Assembly: GCF_003096355.1 (NCBI RefSeq)
Contig: NZ_QEKI01000006.1
Location: 248,001-312,000 of the forward strand
Source of the DNA: Pontibacter virosus
GTDB taxonomy: Bacteria > Bacteroidota > Bacteroidia > Cytophagales > Hymenobacteraceae
Direction of reading: 5' to 3'
DNA length: 64,000 nt
Made by a program: the position numbers and the translations under genes. Position 1 is the first letter of the stretch. Every line of letters starts with the position of its first letter. Under the pieces are notes generated by a model. The model saw only the letters and a program-made list of their open reading frames with translations, was not told the origin of the DNA and made no database searches. Positions 18,644 through 28,483 of the stretch are shown here, piece after piece.

Positions 18644-20008
18644 ATGCAACACACCACTTGTTCTTTTTACCCCTTTAAAACCGTACGCTGCCTGTCCTGG
18701 CTCTGGCTCGTACTGCTGTTCCTGGAGCCGGGCAAGGCCATTGCCCAGGGTCTTTCTACCGGCGCAGGACTTACCATCGGAGATGCCGTGCCAGAACTGC
18801 GCCTGACCAACATCCACAATGCCTCCAACACGGAAGCAAATCTGTCCGACTTTAAGGGCAAGCTGCTCCTGCTCGACTTCTGGGCGACCTGGTGTTCCCC
18901 CTGCATCACGTCCCTTTACAAGCTTGACTCCCTGCAGCAGGAATTCGGCGAGGCCCTGGTGGTGCTGCCAGTCACGGCGGAGCCTGTGAGCAAGGTGGCT
19001 CCCTTCTGGCAGAAGCGGGGCTGGCGCCTGCCGACCCTTACTGCGGACACCGTGCTGCACCGCCTTTTTCCCCACCGGGGTATTCCCCACCAGGTGTGGA
19101 TCCGGGACGGCCGCGTGCTGGCCATCACCGGAGGCGAGTATGCCACGGCCCAGAACATCCGCGCAGCCCTCGACGGCACGGGTTTTCAATTCAAAGAAAA
19201 GCGGGAAGTCCGCTTGGAGAAGGATCAACCGCTTTTCGTCAACGGCAACGGCGGCACGGGCGAACAGCTGCTCTACCAATCCGCTCTCTCCACCCGCCTG
19301 CCGGTTGACATCGGTGGCACCGCCCACTATAAAGACCGCATCCTGGCTTACAATGTCCCACTACCGCAGCTCTACTTCAAAGCCTTTAGCGAAAAATTTC
19401 ACTTTCACGACGAGCAAAACCGCCTGCTGCTCGAAGTATCTGATACGCTCCGCCAGCGCATCCTCTGGGAGAAATCTGAGAAGCTGACCGGAAACGATAC
19501 CATCGATGCCCCATTTCGCAACTGGATGGACCGGAACCAGTATTGCTACAGCCTGGTGTTCCCAAGCGAGCAGCCCCGTGCGGTGATGAATGCCCTCATG
19601 CTGGAGGACCTCAACCGCCTCTTTGGCGCCTACCTGGGCGTACAAGGCTCCCTGCAGCGACGCAAGGTGGACTGCCTGGTGCTCGTGCGCACTACACGCC
19701 GTGACCTGCTGGCCAGCGCAGGAGGAGCCGCGCAACGCAACGTGGACGAGCAAACCTTTGAGCTGCGCAACAAACCCTTCCGCCACCTGCTGAGCGCCCT
19801 CCAGTACGAGAACATGTTCCAGCCCCTCCCCCTCGTGGACGAGACCGGCTACACGGGCCATATCGACATCCGCCTGCCGCAGCCCCTCAACGATCTGGAC
19901 CAGCTGCGGCAGGCCCTGCAAGCCTATGGGCTGGACCTGCGCCCGGCACGGCGCAAGATGGACATGCTGGTCCTATCGGAGGTGCCCCCAACGCCACGCG
20001 CCAAATAA
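18644..20008 (+). CDS. TlpA-like thioredoxin with C-terminal DUF3738-like domain
   Basis: A 454-aa exported protein. It has an N-terminal hydrophobic signal (residues about 15-36, ending near AIAQG), then a thioredoxin/AhpC-TSA-like domain (45-175) with the redox motif W83-CSPC-87. The C-terminal 170 residues carry the DETGYTGHIDIRLP motif and the layout of the DUF3738 (Soli/TIGR03435) domain. It probably acts in the periplasm as a disulfide reductase or redox carrier. The next genes are SusC/SusD and two DsbD-type proteins, so it could receive electrons from DsbD. Such TlpA-SusCD pairings occur in Bacteroidota; the substrate is unknown. Confidence 0.85.
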   Translation: MQHTTCSFYPFKTVRCLSWLWLVLLFLEPGKAIAQGLSTGAGLTIGDAVPELRLTNIHNASNTEANLSDFKGKLLLLDFWATWCSPCITSLYKLDSLQQEFGEALVVLPVTAEPVSKVAPFWQKRGWRLPTLTADTVLHRLFPHRGIPHQVWIRDGRVLAITGGEYATAQNIRAALDGTGFQFKEKREVRLEKDQPLFVNGNGGTGEQLLYQSALSTRLPVDIGGTAHYKDRILAYNVPLPQLYFKAFSEKFHFHDEQNRLLLEVSDTLRQRILWEKSEKLTGNDTIDAPFRNWMDRNQYCYSLVFPSEQPRAVMNALMLEDLNRLFGAYLGVQGSLQRRKVDCLVLVRTTRRDLLASAGGAAQRNVDEQTFELRNKPFRHLLSALQYENMFQPLPLVDETGYTGHIDIRLPQPLNDLDQLRQALQAYGLDLRPARRKMDMLVLSEVPPTPRAK

Positions 20009-20084
20009 GCGGATGCTTCCCTCCTGCCCAATTACTTGCCTGACTGAACGAATACCATTTCTAATCTTTATAAACCACAACCAA

Positions 20085-23000
20085 ATGAGACGAAGTTTAC
20101 CATTCTTGCTTCTCTTCCTGGCGCCTGCCTGCGGCTATGCGCAGCAGCGCCTGGAAGGCACCGTGCGTGCCCAGCAGAGCGCCGCGCCGCTCGAAGGCGC
20201 CACGGTCCTGCTCAAAAGCGGACGCGCCGGCACCACCACCGACGGCGCAGGCGGTTTCTCACTCCCCATCACCAGCTTACCCGACACGCTGCTGGTCACG
20301 CTGCTGGGTTATGCGCCCCGCGAGTTTCCTGTCGCGTCGCTGCCGGCCTCCCCGTTGCAGCTCACGCTCGCGGAGCGCAGCACCAATCTACGGGAAGTCA
20401 GCGTGGTCTCCACCGGCTACCAGGACATTCCCCAGGAAAGGGCCACGGGCTCCTTCACCCAGGTGGACCGGGAGCTGCTCACCCGCAGCACCGGCCCGGA
20501 CCTGCTCAGCCGCCTGGAAGGCGTGACCAACAGCCTGGACTTTGATCGCCGCGGCATGTACGGGGAGCGCACCGACAGCAAACCCGAGCTGCGCGTGCGT
20601 GGCCTGAGCACCCTCTATGCCAACCGCGCCCCGCTTATTGTAGTGGATAATTTCCCCTACGAAGGAGACATCGCCAACATCAACCCCCATGACGTGGAAA
20701 GCGTGACCGTGCTCAAAGATGCTGCGGCCGCCTCCATTTGGGGGGCCCGTGCCGGGAATGGGGTGATCGTCATCACCACCAAAAAAGGACGTTTCCGCCA
20801 GGCTCCCCAGGTCGCCTTCCTGTCCAATGTGCAGCTGACCGAAAAGCCGGATCTGCACTACAGCCGCAGCTTCCTGCCAGCCTCCGATTTCATCGACATC
20901 GAGCGACACCTCTTCGAGCGCAAATTCTATCCGGAAAACGACCGCAGAATACTCTCCCCGGCGGTGGAGACCTGGATACTGGAACGGGATGGCAAGCTGT
21001 CCCCCGAAGAGGCCAGCGCCCGCATCAACGCCATGCGCCAGGTGGACGTGCGCGAGGAGGCGCTCCGCCACCTCTACCGCCCGGCCATGCACCAGCAGTA
21101 TGCCCTCAACCTGAACGGGGGAAGCGACACCTACCGCTACTACCTCTCGGCCGGATACGACCGTGGGCTCTCCTCCCTGATCGGCAACGCAGACCGCCGT
21201 GTGACGCTCACCAGCCAGAACACCATCCGCCTCCTGCCCAAACTGGACCTGACCGCGGGCCTGACCTACACCGGCCGCGAGGCAGCGGAGAATGGACTGG
21301 GTATCAGTGGCCTGAGCACCGCCGGCTGGACCAACATTTACCCCTATGCCCGGCTGGCCGATACCGAAGGTACCCCCTTGCCCATCGCGCGGGATTTGCG
21401 CAGCGCCTATACGAGCCGGGCGGAAGAGATGGGACTGCTGGACTGGCAGTTCCGCCCTCTGGATGAGATCCGGCTGCGCGACAAAACCAGCACCGTGACG
21501 GAGACGCGCCTGAACAGCAGCCTGGCCTACGAGCTGTTGCCTGGTCTGAAGGCCAGTGCGCTCTACCAGCACCAACTGCAAACCAACCATACCACGGACC
21601 TGAACAGCGTGGAGACCTATCACGCCCGCAACCTGATCAACCGCTACACGCAACCGGACGGCACCCGCATCATCCCCTTGGGCGGTATCCTGTCCGAATT
21701 TTCAGGCAGCCTGCTGGCCCAGTCCGGCCGCCTGCAGCTCGACTATGCCCGTGTGATGGGAAAACAGGGCTACCTGAACGCCCTGGCAGGGGCCGAGGTG
21801 CGGCAGACACGTCAGATCAACTACCCGGGCGCCCTTCTCTACGGCTATAATCCCGAGGTGGCGCAGGGGCAGACGGTACTGGACTTTCTTTCTTTCCACA
21901 GTACACGCCCTTCCTCCTCAGCGCGCATACCCGCTCCGGCCACGAAGCGTACCGAGCTCACCGACCGCTTCCTTTCCTACTACGCCAATGCCTCCTATGT
22001 CTTCCGGGACCGCTATACCCTGTCGGCCAGCAGCCGCTGGGACGCCTCCAACCTCTACGGGGTGCAGACCAACCAGAAAGGTGTCCCCCTCTGGTCGGCA
22101 GGCCTCAGCTGGTTGCTCAGCGAAGAACCCTTCCTGCAACAGGACTGGCTCTCCCAGCTCAGGCTGCGCACGACCTACGGCCTGGCCGGCAATACGGACA
22201 AAAGCGTGACCGCCTACCCCACGATCAGCTATGTGTCGTCGGACCTCCTGAGCCGCCTGCCCCACGCGATCCTGCGCAGCGCCGGCAACCCCCAACTGCG
22301 CTGGGAGAAGACCGAGACGTTTAATGCAGGGATCGATTTTGGCTTCTTCCGAGACCGCGTCTCAGGCAGCCTGGAGTATTACCGCAAACAGGGCACCGAC
22401 CTGCTGGGCGATGTGTTCATCGACCCCACTTCGGGCATTGTCTCCGGCAACAGAGGTTATGTGCGCAACCGGATCAACTACGCGGACGTGCGCACCACCG
22501 GCTGGGACCTGGCGCTCCGCTCCGACAACCTCACCGGTACCTTTGGCTGGCAAACCCATTTCCTGGTCAGCCAGGTGCAGAGTAATGTGACCGGCTATGA
22601 GGAAAAGCAGCGGCCGGCGGTCAACTCCAACAGCTACTTCTTTGCCAGTCCGCCCCCGGTGGCAGGCAAGCCCATCACCCCGGTCTACAGCTACCCCTGG
22701 CATGGCCTCTCCCCCGAGTCGGGAGACCCACTGGTGCCCATGGAAGGGCAGCTGGGCACCAGCTACAGCGCCTACCAGCAAAGTTTGACACCGGAAGACC
22801 TCGTCTACCACGGCAGTGCCGTGCCCACCTGGTTCGGCAGCCTGCGCAACACCTTCAGCTGGAAGAACTTTTCCCTGAGCGCCAACCTGACCTGGAAGGC
22901 GGGGTATTTCTTCCGTCGCGGCAGCATGAACTATAGCAGCCTCATCAACAGTGGGGTGGCCCATGTGGACTACCAGGCCCGCTGGCAGCAGCCAGGGGAT

Positions 23001-23306
23001 GAAACACGCACCCAAGTGCCGGCCATGCCCGCCTCGCTCAACTACAGCCGGGAGGATTACTACACGTACAGCGAGGTGCTGGTGGAAAAAGGCGACCATG
23101 TCCGGCTGCAGGACGCGCACCTGAGCTACACCTTCTCCCGCAGGCAGCAGCCCTCCCTGCCCTTTGGTGAGCTTAAGCTCTTCCTCTATGCCCGGGACCT
23201 GGGCATCCTCTGGCGGGCCAATGCCTATGGCCTGGACCCGGATTATGTGAACACCACCTATCCGCCGGCACGAAGCCTGTCTGCCGGCCTGCAGCTAACC
23301 TTTTAA
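20085..23306 (+). CDS. SusC/RagA-type TonB-dependent transporter
   Basis: 1073 aa from ATG 20085. I prefer this to upstream in-frame starts because it gives a clean signal peptide (MRRSLPFLLLFLAPACGYAQ). A carboxypeptidase-like regulatory domain (about 22-100) precedes the plug, which has the SusC signature: RVRGLSTLYANRAPLIVVDN followed by SVTVLKDAAAASIWGARAGNG. The rest is an outer-membrane beta-barrel ending in an aromatic residue (LQLTF). It forms the channel for the SusD lipoprotein encoded 10 bp downstream. Substrate is unknown; no glycoside hydrolase is nearby, and the neighbouring thiol-redox genes argue for something other than a polysaccharide. Confidence 0.92.
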   Translation: MRRSLPFLLLFLAPACGYAQQRLEGTVRAQQSAAPLEGATVLLKSGRAGTTTDGAGGFSLPITSLPDTLLVTLLGYAPREFPVASLPASPLQLTLAERSTNLREVSVVSTGYQDIPQERATGSFTQVDRELLTRSTGPDLLSRLEGVTNSLDFDRRGMYGERTDSKPELRVRGLSTLYANRAPLIVVDNFPYEGDIANINPHDVESVTVLKDAAAASIWGARAGNGVIVITTKKGRFRQAPQVAFLSNVQLTEKPDLHYSRSFLPASDFIDIERHLFERKFYPENDRRILSPAVETWILERDGKLSPEEASARINAMRQVDVREEALRHLYRPAMHQQYALNLNGGSDTYRYYLSAGYDRGLSSLIGNADRRVTLTSQNTIRLLPKLDLTAGLTYTGREAAENGLGISGLSTAGWTNIYPYARLADTEGTPLPIARDLRSAYTSRAEEMGLLDWQFRPLDEIRLRDKTSTVTETRLNSSLAYELLPGLKASALYQHQLQTNHTTDLNSVETYHARNLINRYTQPDGTRIIPLGGILSEFSGSLLAQSGRLQLDYARVMGKQGYLNALAGAEVRQTRQINYPGALLYGYNPEVAQGQTVLDFLSFHSTRPSSSARIPAPATKRTELTDRFLSYYANASYVFRDRYTLSASSRWDASNLYGVQTNQKGVPLWSAGLSWLLSEEPFLQQDWLSQLRLRTTYGLAGNTDKSVTAYPTISYVSSDLLSRLPHAILRSAGNPQLRWEKTETFNAGIDFGFFRDRVSGSLEYYRKQGTDLLGDVFIDPTSGIVSGNRGYVRNRINYADVRTTGWDLALRSDNLTGTFGWQTHFLVSQVQSNVTGYEEKQRPAVNSNSYFFASPPPVAGKPITPVYSYPWHGLSPESGDPLVPMEGQLGTSYSAYQQSLTPEDLVYHGSAVPTWFGSLRNTFSWKNFSLSANLTWKAGYFFRRGSMNYSSLINSGVAHVDYQARWQQPGDETRTQVPAMPASLNYSREDYYTYSEVLVEKGDHVRLQDAHLSYTFSRRQQPSLPFGELKLFLYARDLGILWRANAYGLDPDYVNTTYPPARSLSAGLQLTF

Positions 23307-23316
23307 ATCATTGATC

Positions 23317-24696
23317 ATGAAAAATAAGAACATCTACACCTGGGCCTTGTGCCTGCTCTCCCTGGCGGCACTGCCCGCCTGCGAGAAGGAGTTCCTCGAA
23401 CTCAAACCCGACAGGACCCTGGTCGTGCCTTCCACCCTGGAAGACCTGCAGGCGCTGCTGGACCACGGCGCCGTCATGTACCAGGGCACCTCCCATGCAC
23501 TCGCTGAGATCGGATCCGATGACTACTTTGTCTCCACGGCTACCTGGCGGCTGCTGCCCCGGCCAGAGGAGAAAAACGGCTATATCTGGGCCAAGGAAGT
23601 GGACCAGGGCCAGCCGGTAAACGACTGGGACTATGCCTACCGCCGCATCCTGTACGCCAACACCGTCCTGGAGGGGCTCCAGAAGCTGCAGCCTTCCCCA
23701 GCACAGCAGGAAGCCTGGTACCAGGCCAAGGGGATGGCGCTCTTTCACCGTGGCTGGGCCTTCTTCCAGCTGGCTCAGCTTTTTGCCAAACCCTACGATG
23801 CCACTACCGCCGCGCAGGACCCGGGCATCCCACTCCGCCTTTCTGCTGACGTGGCGGCTGTGCCGACCCGCCAGTCCGTAGCCGATACCTACCGCCAGAT
23901 CCTCGAAGACCTGCAGGCGGCTGAGGCCCTGCTGCCGGAGCGCCCCATCGTTCCGCAGCGACCGGGCAAGGCGGCCGCCCGCCAGGTGCTGGCCCGCACC
24001 TACCTGCAGCTGGGAGACTATACCCAGGCCCTGGCCGCCACAGCGGGTGCCCTCCAGCTCGCCAGCGCCCTGCTCGATTACAATACCCTGGACAAAGGCG
24101 CAGCCTTTCCCTTCCCTGCCAAGGGGGAAGGAAACCCGGAGATCGTCTTTTACAGCAATCAGTATGCGCTGGAGATCCTGTATGCCGGACGGGTGCAGGT
24201 AGACTCGGTGCTGTACCAATCCTACGATACGCTGGATTTGCGCCGGCAGGCTTTCTTCTATTACGAGGGAGAAAAACTCACTTTCAAGGGGTCCTATGAG
24301 GGAGACTATAATTTGTCCACGGCACTTACCACCGGGGAACTTTACCTGACCAAAGCCGAGTGCCAGGCGCGGCTCGGGCAACCGGACGAGGCACTGCACA
24401 CACTCAACCAGTTGCTGGCCCGCCGCTATAAGGCAGGGGCTTTCGAACCGCTCACCACGGCCAATACGCCTGATGCGCTCGCCCGCATCCTGGCCGAGCG
24501 CCGCAAGGAGCTGCTCTTCCGCGGGCTGCGCTGGCAGGACCTGCGCCGCCTCAACAAGGACCCCCGCTTTGCCAAAACACTCGTGCGCCTTATCGACGGC
24601 CAGCGCTATGAGCTGCCGCCCAACGACCCGCGCTACGTGTGGCCCATCCCGGACAATGTCGTGCAGGCCAGCGGCCTGCCCCAGAACCCCCGTTAA
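23317..24696 (+). CDS. SusD/RagB-type outer-membrane lipoprotein
   Basis: 459 aa from ATG 23317 (a TTG 6 bp upstream is also in frame). The lipobox LPAC places the lipidated cysteine at residue 22. It has TPR-like helices and the family C-terminus (RRKELLFRGLRWQDLRRLNK, then VWPIPDNVVQASGLPQNP). It is the extracellular lid of the SusC channel encoded just upstream and is in the same operon. Confidence 0.92.
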   Translation: MKNKNIYTWALCLLSLAALPACEKEFLELKPDRTLVVPSTLEDLQALLDHGAVMYQGTSHALAEIGSDDYFVSTATWRLLPRPEEKNGYIWAKEVDQGQPVNDWDYAYRRILYANTVLEGLQKLQPSPAQQEAWYQAKGMALFHRGWAFFQLAQLFAKPYDATTAAQDPGIPLRLSADVAAVPTRQSVADTYRQILEDLQAAEALLPERPIVPQRPGKAAARQVLARTYLQLGDYTQALAATAGALQLASALLDYNTLDKGAAFPFPAKGEGNPEIVFYSNQYALEILYAGRVQVDSVLYQSYDTLDLRRQAFFYYEGEKLTFKGSYEGDYNLSTALTTGELYLTKAECQARLGQPDEALHTLNQLLARRYKAGAFEPLTTANTPDALARILAERRKELLFRGLRWQDLRRLNKDPRFAKTLVRLIDGQRYELPPNDPRYVWPIPDNVVQASGLPQNPR

Positions 24697-24713
24697 CCTC
24701 AAAATTTTAGCCT

Positions 24714-25175
24714 ATGCTTACCCCAAGAATCCTTTTACCCCTGCTGTGCTGGCTGCTCCTTTCTGGGAGCGGCCAGGCGCAGCACCTCCAGCCCGTGCAG
24801 TGGGCTTTCCAGGCCGAGCGCGTGTCTCCTCAAACTTATAAGGTGCTGCTTACCGCGACCATGGACAGCCCCTGGGCCATCTATGCGCCGCATACCCCGG
24901 AGGGAGGCCCCCTGCCTACCACCGTCACCCTCCACCCAAACCCCATGGTTTTGCCGCAGGGCGGCATCCGGGAGAAAGGCCAGCGCCAGCAGAAACACGA
25001 CCGCACCTTTGGCGTGGAGGTGCATTACTACCGCGGCACGGTCACTTTCGAACAGCTCGTCAAATTGCGCAGCCCTGTTGCCTCCGCCCTGTCCGGCACG
25101 GTCGAGTTCATGGCCTGTGATGCCACGCGCTGCCTCCCGCCCCAAACGGTGGCCTTTACCATTCCCCTAGACTAA
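24714..25175 (+). CDS. DsbD N-terminal-domain-like periplasmic protein
   Basis: A 153-aa exported protein with a signal peptide ending near GQAQ (residue 23) and a single immunoglobulin-like domain. It ends with C135-DATR-C140-LPP, the cysteine pair and PP that mark the DsbD N-terminal (DsbD-alpha) domain. It lies 17 bp after susD and 1 bp before the full-length dsbD gene, so it is a second, free-standing copy of the alpha domain, presumably a dedicated electron shuttle between DsbD and a target such as the TlpA-like protein. Confidence 0.8.
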   Translation: MLTPRILLPLLCWLLLSGSGQAQHLQPVQWAFQAERVSPQTYKVLLTATMDSPWAIYAPHTPEGGPLPTTVTLHPNPMVLPQGGIREKGQRQQKHDRTFGVEVHYYRGTVTFEQLVKLRSPVASALSGTVEFMACDATRCLPPQTVAFTIPLD

Positions 25176-25176
25176 G

Positions 25177-27183
25177 ATGATGACCTGGAACGCAACACCA
25201 CAGCTCCCCCTCCTGCGCTATCCGGCCCTACTGGCCCTGCTATTCTTGTTCTCCCTGGCCCCGGCCGCCGCCCAGCCCCCGGTGCGCTGGCAGGTCTCGG
25301 CTAAACAGGAGACGGAAAACACCTATACCCTGACCCTGCAGGGAAGCCTATCCCCCGGCTGGCACGTGTATGCGGAAGCTAACCCGCAACTGGGACTGGA
25401 AGGCCTGCGCCTGGAGGCGACCGATCCATATTCTATTCTGGAGGCTCCCAGGCCCCTACTGCCCCTCACGCCGGGGCAGGACCCGCTCCTTGGAGACGAA
25501 TGGGTGACCAGCTACCGTGATACGGTGGCCCTGGCGCAGAGCCTCTGCCTCCAGGGCCCGGTGCCGGCGACCCTCTCGCTGACCCTTACCGGCTTTGCCG
25601 CCAGCAGGGATACTTTCCTGCCGCTGCGCGAGGAGCTGTCTGTCGCATTGCCCGGCGGGCAGGAGCAAAGCACGCCGCTCGCTGGCCCCCTCCGGCTCGC
25701 CTCCCTGGAACTGGCGCGTGCCTCCGCCTGCGGGGAAACGGTAACCTCCGGCGACGGCTCCTTCCCCACCGTCTTCCTGCTGGGCTTCCTGGGGGGCCTG
25801 CTGGCCCTGCTCACCCCTTGCGTATTTCCGATGGTGCCGCTGACAGTCACCTACTTTACCAGCAGGGCCGGCAGCAAAAGGCAGGCCCTGCGCCACGGGG
25901 GACTTTTCGGCGCCTGCATCCTGGTCATTTACCTGGCCTGCAGCCTCCCCTTCCACGTACTGGACGGCGTAGAACCCGGCATTCTCAACAGCCTCTCCAC
26001 CAATGTGTGGGTCAACCTGTTTTTCTTCGCCATTTTCATCGGCTTTGCCCTGTCCTTCTTCGGGGTGTTTGAGCTGACCCTACCCAGCAGCCTCACCAAC
26101 CACGCGGACGCCAAAGCAGGGCTGGGCAGCCTGGGTGGCATCTTTTTCCTGGCCATCACCCTGGTGCTGGTCTCCTTTTCCTGCACCGGGCCTATCCTGG
26201 GCACGCTGCTGGTGGGCTCCCTCTCCTCCGATAGCGGCGCTTGGCAGCTGACAGCGGGCATGGGCGGCTTCGGGCTGGCCCTCGCCCTCCCCTTCGCCTT
26301 GCTGGCCCTCTTCCCCGGCTGGCTGCAGCGCCTGCCGCGCAGTGGAAGCTGGCTCAGCACCATGAAGAAATCACTGGCCTTCGTGGAGCTGGCCCTGGCG
26401 CTCAAGTTCCTGAGCAACGCGGACCTGGTGGCCCAGTGGGGACTGCTGAAGCGGGAGGTTTTTATCGGTCTGTGGCTGCTGCTGGCGATCGGCCTGGCCC
26501 TGTACCTGTTGGGGATCCTGCGCTTTCCAGGTGACCCCAAATCGCAGGAAATCGGCCGGGTGCGCCGCATGGCCGGGTTGCTGATCCTGATCTTCGCGCT
26601 CTACCTAGCGCCGGGTCTGGGCAACAGCCCGCAGGGCAGCCTGCGCCTGCTGAGCGGCTTTCCCCCACCCTGGCACTATAGCCTCTACAGCCGGGAGGAT
26701 TCTCCTCAAAACGCGCAGGATTCGGTTCAACCTCACGTGGTAAACAACCTGGAGAAAGCCTTCGAACTGGCCAAAGAGCAGCAAAAACCCCTTCTACTCG
26801 ACTTCACCGGCTATGCCTGCGTGAACTGCCGCAAGATGGAGGAGCAGGTGTGGACAGCTCCCGCTATTTCGAAACTGCTCCGGGAGGAAGTGATTCTGGT
26901 CTCGCTCTATGTGGATGACCGACAGCCTTTGCCGCTCACCGAGCGCTTCACGTACACCGGCGCGGATGGCACCTCCCGGGAGGTGCGCACCATAGGCGAT
27001 AAATGGTCCACCTTCCAGGCCCTCCACTTCGGGCAAGTGACCCAACCGCTTTACGTACTCCTGAATCCGGACCAGCAGCTGCTCAACCAGCCCATCGGCT
27101 ATACACCGGATGAGCAAGTGTATGGGGATTGGCTGCGCTGCGGCCTGGACGTCCCCTCCACCTCGAGACGGATCGTGCAATAA
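25177..27183 (+). CDS. DsbD-like thiol:disulfide interchange protein
   Basis: A 668-aa protein with a signal peptide, an N-terminal domain (35-185), eight or so membrane helices (195-500) and a C-terminal thioredoxin domain (530-650). Membrane cysteines are in TPCVFP (C215) and SCTGP (C336), the pair that moves electrons across the membrane, and the thioredoxin motif is C548-VN-C551. The N-terminal domain has Cys124 but lacks the CxxxxCxPP pair, which the separate 153-aa protein upstream supplies. It should import reducing power from cytosolic thioredoxin for the periplasmic redox partners in this operon. Confidence 0.9.
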   Translation: MMTWNATPQLPLLRYPALLALLFLFSLAPAAAQPPVRWQVSAKQETENTYTLTLQGSLSPGWHVYAEANPQLGLEGLRLEATDPYSILEAPRPLLPLTPGQDPLLGDEWVTSYRDTVALAQSLCLQGPVPATLSLTLTGFAASRDTFLPLREELSVALPGGQEQSTPLAGPLRLASLELARASACGETVTSGDGSFPTVFLLGFLGGLLALLTPCVFPMVPLTVTYFTSRAGSKRQALRHGGLFGACILVIYLACSLPFHVLDGVEPGILNSLSTNVWVNLFFFAIFIGFALSFFGVFELTLPSSLTNHADAKAGLGSLGGIFFLAITLVLVSFSCTGPILGTLLVGSLSSDSGAWQLTAGMGGFGLALALPFALLALFPGWLQRLPRSGSWLSTMKKSLAFVELALALKFLSNADLVAQWGLLKREVFIGLWLLLAIGLALYLLGILRFPGDPKSQEIGRVRRMAGLLILIFALYLAPGLGNSPQGSLRLLSGFPPPWHYSLYSREDSPQNAQDSVQPHVVNNLEKAFELAKEQQKPLLLDFTGYACVNCRKMEEQVWTAPAISKLLREEVILVSLYVDDRQPLPLTERFTYTGADGTSREVRTIGDKWSTFQALHFGQVTQPLYVLLNPDQQLLNQPIGYTPDEQVYGDWLRCGLDVPSTSRRIVQ

Positions 27184-27338
27184 GCCGTGAAGAATGGTTA
27201 GTAGGGAAATCACTCTTTTGGGTTAACCTATAAATTTCTGCTGTTTGTTTATGTTAGGTTGTGGAGGGGAGCGTCCTGCGCTCCTCCTCCTATCCCTTCC
27301 AGCACCCATATTTTGTTGAAAGTGAGATAGATTAACCT

Positions 27339-27373
27339 AAAAGGCGTCCCCGCATTGCAGGGGCGTCTTTTCT
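27339..27373 (+). terminator. Terminator of the tlpA-susCD-dsbD operon
   Basis: AAAAGGCG(T)CCCC and GGGGCGTCTTTT form a GC-rich stem with one bulge and one G-T wobble, ending in CTTTTCTCTTT. It lies 155 bp after the dsbD-like gene. Confidence 0.7.
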
Positions 27374-27419
27374 CTTTCGCTGCCTCCTTCCAATTCCTTC
27401 ACCGGCTAGATAAAAAAAA

Positions 27420-27460
27420 ACAGGTACTCGGGGCTTTCATGTTCAGCCCCGGGTACCTGT
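27420..27460 (-). terminator. Strong rho-independent terminator
   Basis: A 16-bp stem ACAGGTACTCGGGGCT / AGCCCCGGGTACCTGT (one wobble) with a 9-nt loop. On the minus strand it runs directly into T10. It terminates the peptide-crp-mauE-DUF6520 operon. Confidence 0.9.
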
Positions 27461-27481
27461 TCCTAGTGGTCTAAGACAGTT

Positions 27482-27766
27482 TTAGAATGGTCTGCTTGCT
27501 CTATTCGTTACCTGTCCATTGGCATCCGCCTCAGACACGGTCTCGGGGATCGGTTCATTGTGACCTAACTGTAGCTCCACCATGCACAGCTTGCTGGTGT
27601 TAATGGGGCTGCAATCACCGCTCGGCCCGGCGGTCGGGCTGCCAATGGCGTCGCCTTCAACCAGGTACCAGCCGGACTGCAAGGTAGCCGGCGAACTGAA
27701 GGCCATCGTGCCGCCTGCCACCAACACAGCAGCCAGGGCAAGGAAATTTACTTTCAACTTTTTCAT
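27482..27766 (-). CDS. DUF6520-like exported small protein
   Basis: 94 aa: an N-terminal signal sequence (MKKLKVNFLALAAVLVAGG) and a short mature part with two cysteines (about residues 52 and 61). It resembles the DUF6520 group, which is common in Bacteroidota next to MauE-like and TlpA-like genes; function unknown. It is the last gene of its operon, 26 bp after the MauE-like gene, and is followed by a strong terminator. The two Cys fit the redox theme of the locus. Confidence 0.7.
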   Translation of the reverse strand: MKKLKVNFLALAAVLVAGGTMAFSSPATLQSGWYLVEGDAIGSPTAGPSGDCSPINTSKLCMVELQLGHNEPIPETVSEADANGQVTNRASRPF

Positions 27767-27792
27767 GCTCGGAAATTTAAGTTTTAAAAAAA

Positions 27793-28278
27793 TTAATTAT
27801 TGCCGCCACTTTGGTAGGCCGCCGCACCCGAGGAGGCGGCTCTCCCGATCCCGCCCGCTCCTTTCTCTTTCTTACACAGCACCACCCCATAGACCGCCAC
27901 GGCGGTAAACAGCAGGTTAAACACCAGGTGCTCCCGCCATCCCAGCTGACTCAGCACACCGCCACAGGCGCAGGGCAGGTCTTGCCAGACACCCTGCACG
28001 GCCAGCGCCACATAGCCCGTGAAAAGCAGCAGCAGGCCGAGCGAAAGCCACAGCCCCGCTTGCGCGGAGCGCCGGAAAATGAGCAAGCCCGCTACCGCGA
28101 GCTCCGTGACAGGCAGCGCCCAGACCAGGTAAGGGACGAGCCAGTCAGGCAAGGGCTGGAGCGCTAGCTGCGCGGCGAATACCTCCACCTCGCGCAGCTT
28201 GCTCAGGGCCGCATAGATCCACAGCGTGAGCAGGGCCAGCTTCACCCACATCAGGAGGTGTTTCTCTGTGTTCTTCAT
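27793..28278 (-). CDS. MauE/DoxX-like membrane protein
   Basis: 161 aa from ATG 28278. I chose this start because the longer open frame upstream has no membrane character and this ATG opens the first hydrophobic helix. Four membrane helices are visible, and the motif PCACGGV near residue 105 is typical of the MauE-like methylamine-utilisation/DoxX group in Bacteroidota. MauE proteins help form disulfides in secreted proteins, here perhaps with the TlpA and DsbD proteins encoded on the other strand. It lies between the crp-like gene and the DUF6520 gene on the same strand. Confidence 0.8.
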   Translation of the reverse strand: MKNTEKHLLMWVKLALLTLWIYAALSKLREVEVFAAQLALQPLPDWLVPYLVWALPVTELAVAGLLIFRRSAQAGLWLSLGLLLLFTGYVALAVQGVWQDLPCACGGVLSQLGWREHLVFNLLFTAVAVYGVVLCKKEKGAGGIGRAASSGAAAYQSGGNN

Positions 28279-28483
28279 GCTACTGCCTTTGATTGCTACT
28301 GATTGACAGCTCCCAGATGATCTGGCGGACCCGTAGTATTGACCAGTTCCTATACCCGGTTGTTCCGCTGAAAGCTTATGCGAAAGGTAGCGGCCAGGCA
28401 GAGCAAAATTGCTTGCCATAGGATAGGAAAGCAGGTAAGAAAGGATACAAAATGACGGAACAAAGGATCAGAATTGGATAGGT

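Noticed and set aside
19926..20084. Upstream in-frame extension of susC
   Set aside because: Overlaps the end of the tlpA-like gene and would put 53 non-hydrophobic residues before the clear signal peptide at 20085.
20388..21653. Long minus-strand frame of 421 aa, similar to other antisense frames at 23308-24702 and 40745-41983
   Set aside because: Shadows of susC, susD and the coupling-protein gene, produced by high GC third positions. The sense proteins have complete family motifs.
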